Origin: Rhodocyclaceae bacterium
GTDB taxonomy: Bacteria > Pseudomonadota > Gammaproteobacteria > Burkholderiales > Rhodocyclaceae
Direction of reading: 5' to 3'
Assembly (NCBI GenBank): GCA_023150275.1
Contig: JAKLLG010000006.1
Coordinates: 62,001 to 126,000 of the forward strand
Length of the DNA: 64,000 bases
The notes beneath the pieces were generated by a model, which saw only the letters and a list, made by a program, of their open reading frames with translations, was not told the origin of the DNA and searched no databases. Shown in pieces: positions 1 to 9,844 of this stretch (position 1 is its first letter; each line of letters begins with the position of its first letter). The position numbers and the translations under genes are program-made.

Positions 1-697
1 TCTCCGGGGAGAGGCGCACGCCGACGCGGCCGGCGCCGAAGACCTCGATGACCGCCTGCACCACTTCAAGCAGCAGGCGGGCGCGGTTCTCGACCGGGCC
101 GCCGTAGTCGTCGTCGCGCCGGTTGGTCGAGGAACGCAGGAACTGGTCGAGCAGGTAGCCGTTGGCGCCATGCACCTCGACGCCGTCGAAGCCGGCTTCC
201 TTTGCATTGAGGGCCGCCTGCCGGTAGGCGGCGACGATGCCGGGCAGTTCGTCGCGGTTGAGCGCGCGCGGCGTCACGTAGTCCTGCAGGCCGCTGCCGG
301 TCCACACCTGGCCGGCAGGCTTCAGCGCCGAGGGGGCGACCGGTGCCGCGCCGTCCGGCTGCAGCGAGGGATGCGAGATGCGGCCGACGTGCCACAGCTG
401 GAGGAAGATGCGGCCGCCCTCGGCGTGCACCGCGTCGGTGACGGCACGCCAGCCGGCAAGCTGTTCCGGGCTGTGGATGCCCGGCGTGCGCGGGTAGCCG
501 TGGCCTGCGGCACAGACCGGCGAGGCCTCGGTGATGATCAGGCCGGCCGAGGCGCGCTGCCGGTAGTAGGTGACGGTGAGCGGGCCGGGCACGTTGCCGG
601 CCAGCGCGCGGTTGCGCGTCAGCGGCGCCATCACGATGCGGTTGGGGAGTTCGAGTGCGCCAATGCGGATCGGCGTGAACAGGTCGGGCGGATTCAT
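1..697 (-). CDS. Old Yellow Enzyme family NADH:flavin oxidoreductase (C-terminus outside window)
   Basis: FMN-dependent ene-reductase of the NemA/xenobiotic reductase type, which reduces activated C=C bonds or nitro groups with NAD(P)H. About 232 residues are visible; the C-terminal part lies beyond the left edge. The translation shows [41 protein letters not shown] and the [12 protein letters not shown] segment with the substrate-binding His/Asn pair, then NRRDDDYGG, all typical of the family TIM barrel. I chose the ATG at 697 because a GGAG lies 9 nt upstream and its N-terminus ([13 protein letters not shown]) matches NemA in length. In-frame ATGs at 712 and 715 are alternatives. The physiological substrate cannot be told from sequence. 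Confidence 0.9.
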   Translation of the reverse strand, partial: MNPPDLFTPIRIGALELPNRIVMAPLTRNRALAGNVPGPLTVTYYRQRASAGLIITEASPVCAAGHGYPRTPGIHSPEQLAGWRAVTDAVHAEGGRIFLQLWHVGRISHPSLQPDGAAPVAPSALKPAGQVWTGSGLQDYVTPRALNRDELPGIVAAYRQAALNAKEAGFDGVEVHGANGYLLDQFLRSSTNRRDDDYGGPVENRARLLLEVVQAVIEVFGAGRVGVRLSPE

Positions 698-743
698 CGG
701 CGGGTTCTCCATCATGCGTGTTGTTGGGGGCAAGCGCTTCGAC

Positions 744-1172
744 TCAGCCGCGCGCGGCGCGTTCAATCGATTCGACATAGGCCGCGGCATCCATGCCGCC
801 GCCGACTTGCTGGGCGCGAAAGATCGTTTCGCCGAGGCATTCGAGAATGATGTGCTCCGCCGCGTGCGGGTCGTGCCGCGCGGCGAGCTTCTGCCACGCG
901 GCGCGTATGCCGGGAGGCTGGTCGATCGACACCTGCTCGGCGATGGCGAGGTGCAGCGAAAGGTGCAGGAAGGGGTTCATCTCGCCGCCTTCCGGCGTCC
1001 AGTCGCGGGCGATTGCATCCTCGCCGCTTTCGAGCAAGGTCTGGTATTCCGGATGGCGCAGGATGATGTCGATCGCCGTCGCCTCGGCGCCCTCGACGAT
1101 GCCGCGCTCGCGGTGCTTGCGCCACGCCTCGCAGAAGAAGCGGCGGACTTGTTCGCGGCTGGGGTTGAACAT
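744..1172 (-). CDS. DUF1841 family protein
   Basis: A 142-residue soluble protein starting [17 protein letters not shown], with the conserved [23 protein letters not shown] and [11 protein letters not shown] segments of the DUF1841 family found in beta- and gammaproteobacteria. No function is established. The ATG at 1172 has a good AAGGAG 7 nt upstream; a longer open frame to 1298 has no such site and adds unconserved residues. It lies downstream of nth on the same strand and could be co-transcribed with the rnf operon. Coding identity is firm, function unknown. Confidence 0.85.
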   Translation of the reverse strand: MFNPSREQVRRFFCEAWRKHRERGIVEGAEATAIDIILRHPEYQTLLESGEDAIARDWTPEGGEMNPFLHLSLHLAIAEQVSIDQPPGIRAAWQKLAARHDPHAAEHIILECLGETIFRAQQVGGGMDAAAYVESIERAARG

Positions 1173-1219
1173 TGTGTCACTCCTTGCAGGTGTTGGTGGG
1201 GGGCGTGGTGCTGAGTTGC

Positions 1220-1855
1220 TCAGGCGCCAGCCTTGCCCTTGAATTCGCACAGATCGGCAATGATGCAGCGCTCGCATTGCGGACGCCGCGCCGTGCACAC
1301 ATAGCGCCCGTGCAGGATCAGCCAGTGGTGCGCATCGTGTCGGTACTCGGCCGGCACGTTCTTCAGCAGCTTCAGTTCGACGGCGAGCGGCGTCTTCCCC
1401 GGCGCCAGCCCGGTGCGGTTGGCAACGCGGAAGATGTGCGTGTCCACGGCGATGGTCGCTTCGCCGAAGGCGGTGTTGAGCACCACGTTGGCCGTCTTGC
1501 GGCCGACACCGGGCAGCGCTTCGAGCGCTTCGCGCGTGCGCGGCACCTCGCCGCCATGCTGCACGAGCAGGATGTTGCAGGTGGCAATGACGTTCCGCGC
1601 CTTGGTCGGGTAGAGGCCGATGCTGCGGATGTAGTCGGCAAGGCCTGCCTCGCCAAGCGCGGCCATCCGCGCCGGCGTCGGCGCATCGGCAAAGAGGCGC
1701 TTCGTCGCCTTGTTCACCGAAACGTCGGTGGCCTGCGCCGAAAGGATCACGGCAACCAGCAACTGGAACGGCGAGCCGTATTCCAGCTCGGTGGTCGGCT
1801 GCGGGTTGGCGGCTTGCAGCCGGGCGAAGATGGCTGCCCGCTGGCTGGCGTTCAT
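1220..1855 (-). CDS. nth: Endonuclease III, DNA glycosylase/AP lyase
   Basis: Base-excision-repair glycosylase that removes oxidised pyrimidines and cleaves abasic sites. The 211-residue length is standard. Visible features are LLVAVILSAQATDVSVNKAT with the start of the catalytic region, the helix-hairpin-helix ALPGVGRKTANVVLNTAFG with the catalytic Lys (GVGRKTA), the downstream Asp in VDTHIFRVANR, and the four-cysteine [4Fe-4S] loop CTARRPQCERCIIADLC. It starts 7 nt after the rnfE stop, as in the rsx/rnf-nth operon of E. coli, so it is very probably co-transcribed with rnf. Confidence 0.97.
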   Translation of the reverse strand: MNASQRAAIFARLQAANPQPTTELEYGSPFQLLVAVILSAQATDVSVNKATKRLFADAPTPARMAALGEAGLADYIRSIGLYPTKARNVIATCNILLVQHGGEVPRTREALEALPGVGRKTANVVLNTAFGEATIAVDTHIFRVANRTGLAPGKTPLAVELKLLKNVPAEYRHDAHHWLILHGRYVCTARRPQCERCIIADLCEFKGKAGA

Positions 1856-1862
1856 CGCCGGG

Positions 1863-2552
1863 TCAGTTGGTGCCGTCGGCCGCCAGTGGCTCGATCGGTG
1901 GGCGCGGCTGTCGCTGCGCCGCCCTGGCCTCGACCCAGTTTTTCCACGCGATCATGCAGCCGAGCAGGATGAAGGCGCCGGGCGGCAGGATGGCGAGCAG
2001 CAGGCCGGGGTAGTCGGCGGGCAGCAGTTGCAGCGGCGAGAGGCCGGGGAAGACGAGGTCGATGCCGGAGAAGAGCGTGCCGCCGCCGATGAATTCGCGC
2101 AGGCCGCCGAGCACGGCGAGCGTCCATAGCATGCCGATGCCCATGAAGATGCCGTCGAAGGTGGCGTGCAGCGGCGGATTCTTGGCGGCGAAGGCCTCGA
2201 CGCGGGCGAGCACGATGCAGTTGGTGACGATCAGCGGGATGAAGATGCCGAGCACGAGGTAGAGCTCATGCAGATTGGCGTTGAAGAGCAGATCGACCAC
2301 CGTGACCAGCGCGGCGACGATGAGGATGAACACCGGGATGCGGATCTCGTGCGGGATGAAGTTGCGGAGGCTGGCGACGGCGACGTTCGAGAGCGCCATG
2401 ACGATGATCGTGGCGAGCGAGAGCATGACGCCATTGACCATGTTGGTGGTGACCGCGAGCAGCGGGCACAGGCCGAGAATCTGGATCAGGCTGGTGTTCT
2501 GCTTCCAGATGCCGTTGTGGGCGATGCTGCGGAATTCTTCGCGATTGATCAT
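1863..2552 (-). CDS. rnfE: Rnf electron transport complex subunit RnfE
   Basis: Integral membrane subunit (229 aa, about six hydrophobic helices) of the ion-translocating ferredoxin:NAD oxidoreductase or SoxR-reducing complex. NREEFRSIAHNGIWKQNTSLIQILGLCPLLAVTTNMVNG at the N-terminus and IFIPLIVTNCIVLARVEAFA are RnfE/NqrD family signatures; the Cys in LGLCP and TNCI belong to the membrane iron site described for the family. It starts 12 nt after the rnfG stop with a GAGG 7 nt upstream. Confidence 0.95.
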   Translation of the reverse strand: MINREEFRSIAHNGIWKQNTSLIQILGLCPLLAVTTNMVNGVMLSLATIIVMALSNVAVASLRNFIPHEIRIPVFILIVAALVTVVDLLFNANLHELYLVLGIFIPLIVTNCIVLARVEAFAAKNPPLHATFDGIFMGIGMLWTLAVLGGLREFIGGGTLFSGIDLVFPGLSPLQLLPADYPGLLLAILPPGAFILLGCMIAWKNWVEARAAQRQPRPPIEPLAADGTN

Positions 2553-2564
2553 GGCGAACCTCGC

Positions 2565-3242
2565 TTACTGCGACGCATAGAGTTGTGTCTGGTTTTCGGC
2601 AACGTACTTCGTCGCCTTGCGTACCGCCTTGATCACGGCGCGCGGCGTGACGGTGGCGCCGGCGATGAAATCGAAACGGCCGCCGTCCTTCTTTACCCGC
2701 CAGTCCTTGTCGACGGTGCTTGCGTAGCTGTGGCCGTTGAACTGGGTGATCCACGGCCGTTCCTTGTTCTTGTCCTTCTTCGGTTCGATGTAGTCGCCCA
2801 GGCCCGGGGTTTCCTTGTGTTGCGTGACGCGCACGCCGGCGATAGTGCCGTCCGCATTCACCGCGATGATCAGGCGGATTTTGCCCGCGTAGCCATCCGT
2901 CGCCACGGCCTCGAACACCAGCGCCACCGGATCGGCGCCCTTGCGCGCGCGATAGGCGGTGGTCGCCTCGTCGGTGCCGAGCAGGGGGCTTGCCGGCAGC
3001 GTCACGGTGTCCTTGAGCAGATTGTTGTCGTAGGCGCTGCGCGGCAGCACTTCGTTGATCAGCTTCATTTTTTCTTCGGCGGCGGAGGCTTCGAGTGCAG
3101 GCTTGGTCCACAGGTAGGCGCCCGAGAGCAGGCCGGTGAAGATGATGACGAAGACGAAAAGGATCGCCGCGGTACGCACCGCCATGGTGGCGGCGGTCGG
3201 TTCGCGTTTCTTGCTGGCCGATTTGGCGGCGCCGGTCGTCAT
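2565..3242 (-). CDS. rnfG: Rnf complex FMN-binding subunit RnfG
   Basis: A 225-residue, membrane-anchored periplasmic flavoprotein of the Rnf complex. One transmembrane helix (about residues 22-45, TAAILFVFVIIFTGLLSGAY) precedes the FMN-binding domain, with PGLGDYIEP and FDFIAGATVTPRAV, whose Thr in the S/AGATVT motif is the covalent FMN attachment site in the family. Start ATG at 3242 overlaps the rnfD stop by 4 nt (ATGA). Upstream in-frame sequence belongs to an rnfD shadow frame and was excluded. Confidence 0.95.
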   Translation of the reverse strand: MTTGAAKSASKKREPTAATMAVRTAAILFVFVIIFTGLLSGAYLWTKPALEASAAEEKMKLINEVLPRSAYDNNLLKDTVTLPASPLLGTDEATTAYRARKGADPVALVFEAVATDGYAGKIRLIIAVNADGTIAGVRVTQHKETPGLGDYIEPKKDKNKERPWITQFNGHSYASTVDKDWRVKKDGGRFDFIAGATVTPRAVIKAVRKATKYVAENQTQLYASQ

Positions 3243-4258
3243 GAGCGGTCCTTCATGCCGAAGATGGCTGGCTGCGTGTAGTGGTCGATGATCGGCACGC
3301 AGATGTTCATCAGCAGCACGGCGAAGGCGACGCCGTCGGGGTAGCCGCCGAAGACGCGGATCAGGTAGGCGAGCGCGCCGGCCGCGAAGCCGAAGATCAG
3401 CTTGCCTTTCATCGTCGTGCAGCCGGAAACCGGGTCGGTGACGATGAACCAGGCGCCGAGCATGGCGCCGCCGGAGAACAGGTGGAACATCGGGTTGGCG
3501 AACTGCGCCGGGTTGTAGAGCCAGAGCGCGCCCGAGAACAGCGACAGGCCGGCGATGAAGGCGGTCGGCGCATGCCAGCTGATGAGGCCGCGCCAGAGCA
3601 GGAAGAGGCCGCCGAGCAGGTAGCCGCCGGTGACCCATTCCCAGCCGCGCCCGGCGAAGAATCCGTAGACGGTCTGGTCGGCGAGCAGTTGCGTGACGCT
3701 GATGCTGCCTTCGTCCAGCTTGAGTGCCGTCTTCAAGGTATCGAGCGGCGTCGCGCCGGAGATCGCATCGAGGCGCGGCAGCAGGCCGAAGACGACGCGC
3801 GCCTGATCGGCCACACTGACCTGCAGGCCGACCGCCGGCCACTGCGACATCAGCGCCGGGAAGGAAACGATGCAGGCGGCGAAGGCGACCATCGCCGGAT
3901 TGAACGGGTTCTGCCCGAGCCCGCCGTAGAGATGCTTGGCGATGACGATGGCGAACAGCGTGCCGGTGACGATCAGCCACCAGGGCGAAAGTGGCGGGAA
4001 AGTGAGCGCGATCAGCCAGGCGGTGACGATGGCGCTGCCGTCGGAGAGGAACAGGCCGAGCGGCTTTTCGCGCAGCTTGAGCATTGCCGCCTCGGCGAGG
4101 AGCGCGGTGACGGTGGCGATAACCAGCTGCAGCAGGATGATGCTGCCGAAAACCCACACGTAAGCAGCGATGCCGGGCAGCAGGGCGGCCAGCACCTGCA
4201 GCATGACGCGCTGCACGCTGGCATTCTTGAGCAGGTAGGGTGAGGTGGTGAATTCCAT
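3239..4258 (-). CDS. rnfD: Rnf complex membrane subunit RnfD
   Basis: A 339-residue multi-spanning membrane protein (RnfD/NqrB family). It carries the DAISGATPLDTLK motif, where the Thr of SGAT(P)L is the covalent FMN site of the family, plus GQNPFNPAMVAF and VTDPVSGCTT, which are typical of RnfD. Start and stop are both coupled to neighbours by ATGA overlaps (with rnfC at 4258 and rnfG at 3239), which indicates translational coupling inside the operon. Confidence 0.96.
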   Translation of the reverse strand: MEFTTSPYLLKNASVQRVMLQVLAALLPGIAAYVWVFGSIILLQLVIATVTALLAEAAMLKLREKPLGLFLSDGSAIVTAWLIALTFPPLSPWWLIVTGTLFAIVIAKHLYGGLGQNPFNPAMVAFAACIVSFPALMSQWPAVGLQVSVADQARVVFGLLPRLDAISGATPLDTLKTALKLDEGSISVTQLLADQTVYGFFAGRGWEWVTGGYLLGGLFLLWRGLISWHAPTAFIAGLSLFSGALWLYNPAQFANPMFHLFSGGAMLGAWFIVTDPVSGCTTMKGKLIFGFAAGALAYLIRVFGGYPDGVAFAVLLMNICVPIIDHYTQPAIFGMKDRS

Positions 4259-6051
4259 CAGGGTTTTGTTTCCCCGTTATCGGCCGGTGGCGCAGCTTCC
4301 AGGCCGGTCTGCTGGCGTAGTGCGTCGACTGCGGCGATTTCTCGCGCCTGCGCCGCCGTCAGGTGGTCGGTGTTCTTCGGCGCGACAGCCGCGCGCTGGG
4401 CGCGGGCGCGTTCCAGAGCGGCGGCGATCGCTGCCTTCTTCGCTGCTTCGGCATCGAGGGGTGCGGCGTCGTTTGCCGTGACCGCGACGGCAACGGGAGA
4501 TGCGTTCGCCGATGCTGCGTTCGTGGATGGGGCACCGGTGGGGGCAGGTTCGCCAGCGGGGGGCGGCTCGTTGCCGGCAGGCGCGACAGCAGCTGCGGCG
4601 GCTTCGGCGGCTTTCTTCGCTGCCTGCGCGGCGGCAGCCTTGGCGAGCTTCTCGGCTTTTTCCGCCTTCTCGCGCTCCTCGCGTGCCGTTTTCCATTCGA
4701 AGCGCGCCTTGGCCTGATCGGCGGCGTTCTTCTCCTTCTCGCGCGCCCAGATTTCGCTCTTGGCGAAGCGGAAGTACTGCACCAGCGGAATGCGCGAGGG
4801 GCAGACAAAGCTGCAGCAGCCGCATTCGATGCAGTCGAAGATGTGGTACTCCTGCGTCTTGCCGAAGTTGTGGGCGCGCGAGAACCAGTACATTTCGAAC
4901 GGTTGCAGTTCGTGCGGACAGACCTTGGCGCATTCGCCGCAACGGATGCAGGGCATTTCCGGCGCCTTCGGCGGGAACAGCGTCGGCGAGCCGGCAATGA
5001 TGCAGTTGGTGGCTTTCACCAGCGGTGCATCCATCGCCGGCATCTCGAAGCCCATCATCGGGCCGCCCATCAGATAGCCGTTGGTGTCGGCCTTCGGTGC
5101 ACCGAGTTTCACGAATTCGGCGAGCGGCGTGCCGATCAGCGCTTCCCAGTTGCGTGGCTTCTCGACGTTACCGGTGAGCGTGACGATGCGCGAGACGACC
5201 GGTTCGCCGTGCGCGACGGCGCGCCACGCGGTCCAGGCGGTGGCGACGTTGAAGCACTGCACGCCGAGATCGGTCGAGCGCTTGGCGGCCGGCACTTCCT
5301 TGCCGGTGAGCACGCGGATCAGCTGCTTGGCGCCACCGGCCGGGTAACGCGTCGGCACGGCGACGACCTCGAAGTGCTCGCCGAGCTTCGCCACGGCGGC
5401 CTGCAGCGCGGCAACGGCCTCCGGCTTGTTGTCCTCGATGCCGATCAGCACGCGCTTCGGCTGCAGCAGGTCGCGGAAGATGCCGACGCCGCGGATCACT
5501 TCCTCGGCGCGTTCGCGCATCAACAGGTCGTCGCAGGTGATGAAGGGTTCGCACTCGGCGCCGTTGATGACCAGTTCTTCCATCGGCACCGTCTTCGAGG
5601 CGGTCAGCTTGCCGTGCGTCGGGAAGACGGCGCCGCCGAGGCCGACGACGCCGGCTTCGCGCAGGCGCTCGCGAACGGTTTCGGGCGCCATTGCGCCGTG
5701 GTCGATCGGCGTGCGCTCGCCCCACTCATCCTTGCCGTCCGGTTCGATCTCGACAGAAAGCGTGGTCAGCCCCGACGGGTGCGCGGCGATGTGCTCGGCG
5801 ACGGCGCGCACGGAGCCGGAAGTCGGCGCATGCACGGCGGAGGAAATCCAGCCGTCGGCAGCGCCGATCATCTGGCCCTTCAGCACGTGGTCGCCGGCTT
5901 GCACCAGCGGCTGCGGCGTGCCGCCGATCGACTGGTGCAGCGGCACGAACAGGCGCGATGGCAGCGGCGCGACGGCGATCGGCTCGCTCACCGATTGCGT
6001 CTTGTTGGTCTGCGGCTTGACGCCGCCCTTGAACTTGAACAGCGACAGCAT
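4258..6051 (-). CDS. rnfC: Rnf complex NADH- and FeS-binding subunit RnfC
   Basis: The 597-residue peripheral subunit that exchanges electrons with NAD(H). It begins [13 protein letters not shown] and contains GLGGAVFPTHGKL (flavin/NADH Rossmann-like region), EPFITCDD and two [4Fe-4S] clusters, CIRCGECAKVCP and CIECGCCSFVCP, at about residues 370-420. After about residue 430 it has a long Lys/Glu/Ala coiled-coil-like segment and a low-complexity Ala/Pro/Asn tail, as in other proteobacterial RnfC proteins. Its start overlaps the rnfB stop (TGATG). Confidence 0.96.
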   Translation of the reverse strand: MLSLFKFKGGVKPQTNKTQSVSEPIAVAPLPSRLFVPLHQSIGGTPQPLVQAGDHVLKGQMIGAADGWISSAVHAPTSGSVRAVAEHIAAHPSGLTTLSVEIEPDGKDEWGERTPIDHGAMAPETVRERLREAGVVGLGGAVFPTHGKLTASKTVPMEELVINGAECEPFITCDDLLMRERAEEVIRGVGIFRDLLQPKRVLIGIEDNKPEAVAALQAAVAKLGEHFEVVAVPTRYPAGGAKQLIRVLTGKEVPAAKRSTDLGVQCFNVATAWTAWRAVAHGEPVVSRIVTLTGNVEKPRNWEALIGTPLAEFVKLGAPKADTNGYLMGGPMMGFEMPAMDAPLVKATNCIIAGSPTLFPPKAPEMPCIRCGECAKVCPHELQPFEMYWFSRAHNFGKTQEYHIFDCIECGCCSFVCPSRIPLVQYFRFAKSEIWAREKEKNAADQAKARFEWKTAREEREKAEKAEKLAKAAAAQAAKKAAEAAAAAVAPAGNEPPPAGEPAPTGAPSTNAASANASPVAVAVTANDAAPLDAEAAKKAAIAAALERARAQRAAVAPKNTDHLTAAQAREIAAVDALRQQTGLEAAPPADNGETKP

Positions 6052-6593
6052 CAGGCAACCTTTTTCAGCTCGATCACCGGGTACTTCCACTTCCAGTTGT
6101 CGAGGTTTTCGCCGATCACCGGCATGCTGATGCATTCGACGGGACACGGGGGAACGCAGAGTTCGCAGCCGGTGCAGAGATCGGCCACGATGGTATGCAT
6201 CTGCTTGGCGGCACCGATGATCGCATCCACCGGGCAGGCCTGGATGCACAGCGTGCAGCCGATGCAGGTCTGCTCGTCGATGAAGGCGACGGCCTTCGGT
6301 TTCTCTTCGGCGTCGAGCGGCTTCACTTCGCGGCCAAGCAGGTCGGCAAGGCGCTGCACGCCTTCCATGCCGCCCGGCGGGCACAGGTTGATGTCGGCCT
6401 CGCCCTTGTTGATCGCTTCGGCGTAGGGGCGGCAGCCGGGGTAGCCGCACTGGCCGCACTGCGTCTGCGGCAGGATGGCCTCGATCTTCTCGACCAGCGG
6501 ATCGCCCTCGACCTTGAACTTGATCGAGGCGTAGCCGAGCAGGGCACCCAGTACGACGGCGCCGAGCGCCATGATGGCGATGGCGGTGATCAT
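6051..6593 (-). CDS. rnfB: Rnf complex ferredoxin-like subunit RnfB
   Basis: A 180-residue iron-sulfur subunit. An N-terminal membrane helix ([20 protein letters not shown]) is followed by the 4Fe-4S domain CGQCGYPGC...CPPGG, then a bacterial 2[4Fe-4S] ferredoxin domain with [12 protein letters not shown] and [12 protein letters not shown]. It starts in an ATGA overlap with rnfA at 6590-6593 and ends in a 1-nt overlap with rnfC. Confidence 0.97.
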   Translation of the reverse strand: MITAIAIMALGAVVLGALLGYASIKFKVEGDPLVEKIEAILPQTQCGQCGYPGCRPYAEAINKGEADINLCPPGGMEGVQRLADLLGREVKPLDAEEKPKAVAFIDEQTCIGCTLCIQACPVDAIIGAAKQMHTIVADLCTGCELCVPPCPVECISMPVIGENLDNWKWKYPVIELKKVA

Positions 6594-7174
6594 TGATACT
6601 TGTCCAGTCCGGCAAAGCCCATGAAGGCCAGCGCCATCAGGCCGGCGGTGACCATGGCGATGGCCACGCCCTTGAAGTGCTGCGGCACGTCGGCACCGTC
6701 GGTGCGCTCGCGGATGCCGGCGAAGAGCACCAGCACCAGCGAGAAGCCGATCGCGCTGCCGGCACCGAATAGCAGCGATTCGACGAAGTCGTTCTTGTTC
6801 GCCACGTTCAGCAGCGGCACGCCGAGCACGGCGCAGTTGGTGGTGATCAGCGGCAGGTAGATGCCGAGCACCTGGTGCAGCACCGGGCTGGTCTTCTGAA
6901 TGACCATCTCGGTGAGCTGGACGATGGCCGCGATGGTGACGATGAACGACAGCGTACGCAGGTATTCCAGGCCGAACGGGATCAGCAGGTAGTGATCGAT
7001 GATGTAGCTGGCGCCGGTGGCGACGGTGAGCACGAAGGTGGTCGCGGCACCCATGCCGTAGGCCGTTTCCAGTTTCTTGGAAACCCCCATGAAGGGGCAC
7101 AGGCCGAGCATCTTCACCAGCACGACGTTGTTCACGAGAACGGCGCCGAGAAGAACGAAGAGGTAATGGGTCAT
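6590..7174 (-). CDS. rnfA: Rnf complex membrane subunit RnfA
   Basis: A 194-residue integral membrane subunit (six predicted helices) and the first gene of the rnfABCDGE-nth operon. [38 protein letters not shown] and [14 protein letters not shown] are diagnostic of RnfA/NqrE; the two Cys-containing half-helices bind the intramembrane iron centre in the family. There is no clear Shine-Dalgarno before ATG 7174. Confidence 0.97.
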   Translation of the reverse strand: MTHYLFVLLGAVLVNNVVLVKMLGLCPFMGVSKKLETAYGMGAATTFVLTVATGASYIIDHYLLIPFGLEYLRTLSFIVTIAAIVQLTEMVIQKTSPVLHQVLGIYLPLITTNCAVLGVPLLNVANKNDFVESLLFGAGSAIGFSLVLVLFAGIRERTDGADVPQHFKGVAIAMVTAGLMALAFMGFAGLDKYQ

Positions 7175-7199
7175 GGTCGCGAAATGATACGGGCCGCGA

Positions 7200-7228
7200 A
7201 TTATCGACTATTGTGTTGTATCAAACAA
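7200..7228 (-). promoter_or_regulatory. Candidate sigma-70 promoter of the rnf operon
   Basis: On the minus strand, TTGTTT (7228-7223) and GATAAT (7205-7200) are separated by exactly 17 nt, upstream of rnfA (ATG at 7174). An imperfect inverted repeat GTTGT-N5-ACAAC overlaps the -35 box and could bind a repressor or redox regulator. Sequence-only inference. Confidence 0.4.
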
Positions 7229-7259
7229 CCGTTGAAAAAATAGGGATTTGTGCGCCGAA

Positions 7260-8312
7260 TCAGTCCGTTGCGTCAGTTTTTTGACGCACTTCGCGGATCG
7301 CGGCAGCGGCTTCGCCGATCAGCTCCGGCCCGCGGTAGATGAAGCCGGAGTAGAACTGGACGAGGCTGGCACCGGCAGCAATCTTCGCTGCGGCCTGCTT
7401 GCCGTTCATGATGCCGCCAACGCCGATGATTGGTAGCTCGCCCTGCAGTGCCGCGGCGAGCTTTCTGACAACCTCGGTCGAGGCCTCGAACAGCGGCGCG
7501 CCGGAGAGGCCGCCGGTTTCCGTGGCCTTGGCGCAGCCCTCGACGCCGCTGCGGGCAATGGTGGTGTTGGTGGCGATGACGCCCTCCATGCGGTGCCGGC
7601 GCAGCAGGTCGGCAATCGCGACGATCTGGCTGTCTTCAAGATCGGGGGCGATCTTCAGTGCCAGCGGCACGTAGCGACCGTGTTTGTCGGCCAGCCGCTG
7701 CTGCGCGGCCTTCAAGGGGGCGAGCAGCGCGTCGAGCGCCTCGTCCTTCTGCAGTTCTCGCAGATTCTTGGTGTTCGGGCTGGAGATGTTGACGGTGATG
7801 TAGCTCGCCAGCGCATAGACTTTTTCGAGGCAGGCGAGGTAATCATCGGCCGCCTTTTCGATCGGCGTGTCGAAGTTCTTGCCGATGTTGATGCCGAGGA
7901 TGCCGCCCTGCCTCGGAAATTTCGCTGCCTTGACGTTGGCGATCAGCTTGTCGACGCCTTCGTTGTTGAAGCCCATGCGGTTGATGATGGCCTGCTTCTC
8001 GGGAATGCGGAACAGGCGCGGACGCGGGTTGCCGGGCTGCGGGCGTGGCGTGATGGTGCCGATTTCGAGGAAGCCGAAGCCAAGGGCAGCGAGGCCGTCA
8101 ATGTGGTCGCCGTTCTTGTCGAGGCCGGCTGCCAATCCGACCGGATTGGGGAATTTCAGCCCCATGACCTCGACCGGACAGGTGGGTACCGGCTTTGCGA
8201 GAACCCCGGCGAGGCCGGTACAGGAAAGGGCGGAAATACCTCGCATGCCGATGCCGTGGGCGTCCTCGGCATCGAGCGAGAAGAAGAGCTTGCGGATCAG
8301 GGGATAGAGCAT
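7260..8312 (-). CDS. pyrD: Dihydroorotate dehydrogenase (quinone), class 2
   Basis: Membrane-associated flavoenzyme that oxidises dihydroorotate to orotate in pyrimidine synthesis and passes electrons to quinone. At 350 aa it has the class-2 N-terminal helix ([20 protein letters not shown]), [33 protein letters not shown] with the catalytic Ser, KIAPDL, IATNTT, GLSGAPL and GVGGI motifs. It is a single complete gene between bpt and the rnf operon. Confidence 0.97.
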   Translation of the reverse strand: MLYPLIRKLFFSLDAEDAHGIGMRGISALSCTGLAGVLAKPVPTCPVEVMGLKFPNPVGLAAGLDKNGDHIDGLAALGFGFLEIGTITPRPQPGNPRPRLFRIPEKQAIINRMGFNNEGVDKLIANVKAAKFPRQGGILGINIGKNFDTPIEKAADDYLACLEKVYALASYITVNISSPNTKNLRELQKDEALDALLAPLKAAQQRLADKHGRYVPLALKIAPDLEDSQIVAIADLLRRHRMEGVIATNTTIARSGVEGCAKATETGGLSGAPLFEASTEVVRKLAAALQGELPIIGVGGIMNGKQAAAKIAAGASLVQFYSGFIYRGPELIGEAAAAIREVRQKTDATD

Positions 8313-8363
8313 CCGCGGATTTTACCGCAATGCAGCATCATCGGCTTGCGCCGCCACGGGGTG

Positions 8364-9098
8364 TCAGCGGGCGGGGAGTTCGCGCCACTCGCCGTCGATC
8401 AACCCTTCGATCGGCCTGAAGCGTGCCTTGTAGGCCATCTTCGGGCTTTCGGCGATCCAGTAGCCGAGATAGAGATAGGGTAGGCCGAGGGCACGGCATT
8501 GGGCGAGTTGCCAGAGGATGTTGTAGGTGCCGAAGGTGGCGCCGGTGATGTCGGGATCGAAGAAGGTGTAGACGGAGGAAAGTCCGTCGGGCAGCACGTC
8601 GATGATGCTGACCATGCGCAGTTCATCGCCGGCGCGAAACTCGACCAGCCGCGTATCGACCCGGCTCTGCAGCAGGAAATGGGCGTACTGCTCGTGGCTG
8701 TCCTGGTCCATGCCGCCGCCTGCATGGCGGGCGCTCTGGTAGCGCAGGTAGAGATCGTAGTGGCTGCGGTGGAAGCCGAGCGGCAGTTCGTGCGCGCGCA
8801 GCAAGTGGTGGTCGCGCCAGGCGCGCCGCTGGCTGCGGCTGGGCGTGAAGTGCTCGACCGGGAGGCGTACCGGCACGCACTTGCGGCAGTGGTCGCAATG
8901 CGGGCGATAGGTGAATACGCCACTGCGGCGGAAACCGCTGCGCACGAGTTCGCCATAGACCTCGGTGGTGATCAGGTGGGTAGGGGTGGCGACCTGCGAG
9001 CGTGCGGTTTCGTCCGGCAGGTAGCTGCAGGCGTAGGGTGAAGTCGAATAGAACTGCAGGAGTGAAAAGGGCAGTTCCGAATCGTTCAGTCGCGACAC
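8364..9098 (-). CDS. bpt: Aspartate/glutamate leucyltransferase (Bpt)
   Basis: A 244-residue Leu-tRNA--protein transferase of the bacterial ATE family that adds Leu to N-terminal Asp/Glu, creating N-degrons read by ClpS/ClpAP. Motifs include [16 protein letters not shown], the [11 protein letters not shown] cysteine cluster, and [18 protein letters not shown] at the C-terminus. Translation starts at GTG 9098, preceded by GGAGACAAA. It lies 28 nt after aat, so the two N-end-rule transferases are adjacent and presumably co-expressed. Confidence 0.95.
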   Translation of the reverse strand: MSRLNDSELPFSLLQFYSTSPYACSYLPDETARSQVATPTHLITTEVYGELVRSGFRRSGVFTYRPHCDHCRKCVPVRLPVEHFTPSRSQRRAWRDHHLLRAHELPLGFHRSHYDLYLRYQSARHAGGGMDQDSHEQYAHFLLQSRVDTRLVEFRAGDELRMVSIIDVLPDGLSSVYTFFDPDITGATFGTYNILWQLAQCRALGLPYLYLGYWIAESPKMAYKARFRPIEGLIDGEWRELPAR

Positions 9099-9127
9099 TT
9101 TGTCTCCATCCCGGGGGCGATTCCCGG

Positions 9128-9844
9128 TTACCAGTTGCGGCAGGCGCCGTTCCGCGGCCAGCGTGCCGGAAAGGCATCGATCGCCGTCAGCGATTGCAGC
9201 CGGTCGCAGAACTGGTCACGCGGAATTTCCCGGGCGCCGAGCGAGGCGAGGTGCGCTGTTCGCATCTGGCAATCTATCATGCCGAATCCGCGCCCCTCAA
9301 GAAAGCACGCGAGGTGTGCGGCGGCGATCTTGGAGGCATTGGTTCGGTGGGCGAACATCGATTCGCCGTAGAACATGCGGCCGATGGCCAGACCGTACAG
9401 CCCGCCGACGAGTACCTCGCTGTCGCCCTCCGTGACCCAGGTTTCGACCGAATGCGCCCAGCCGAGTTCGAAAAGTTCCTGATAGGCGGCCTGCATTTCG
9501 CCGGTGATCCAGGTGCCGGGCTGGCCACGACGGGGCGTGTTCGCGCAGGCCTCGATGACGCGATCGAAGGCGCTGTCGAGCGTCACCATGTAGCAGCCGG
9601 CGCGCAGCGTTTTCTGCAGCGAGCGCGAAATGCGGAACTCGGCGGGAAAGAGCACCATGCGCGGATCGGGCGACCACCAGAGAATTGGCTCGCCGGGCGA
9701 AAACCAGGGGAAGATGCCCTGCCGGTAGGCATCGAGGATGCGCCCTGCGGAAAGGTCGCCACCGGCGCAGAGCAGCCCGTTCGGATTGTCCAGCGCGGTG
9801 CCGAGCGACGGGAAGGGGGCCGCGCCGACCAGCCAGGGAATCAT
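9128..9844 (-). CDS. aat: Leucyl/phenylalanyl-tRNA--protein transferase
   Basis: A 238-residue enzyme that transfers Leu or Phe to N-terminal Lys/Arg. Conserved motifs are [80 protein letters not shown] and FGMIDCQM. The ATG at 9844 sits in an ATGA overlap with the upstream ABC ATPase stop. Long upstream in-frame sequence belongs to the ATPase region and is not part of this gene. Confidence 0.97.
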   Translation of the reverse strand: MIPWLVGAAPFPSLGTALDNPNGLLCAGGDLSAGRILDAYRQGIFPWFSPGEPILWWSPDPRMVLFPAEFRISRSLQKTLRAGCYMVTLDSAFDRVIEACANTPRRGQPGTWITGEMQAAYQELFELGWAHSVETWVTEGDSEVLVGGLYGLAIGRMFYGESMFAHRTNASKIAAAHLACFLEGRGFGMIDCQMRTAHLASLGAREIPRDQFCDRLQSLTAIDAFPARWPRNGACRNW

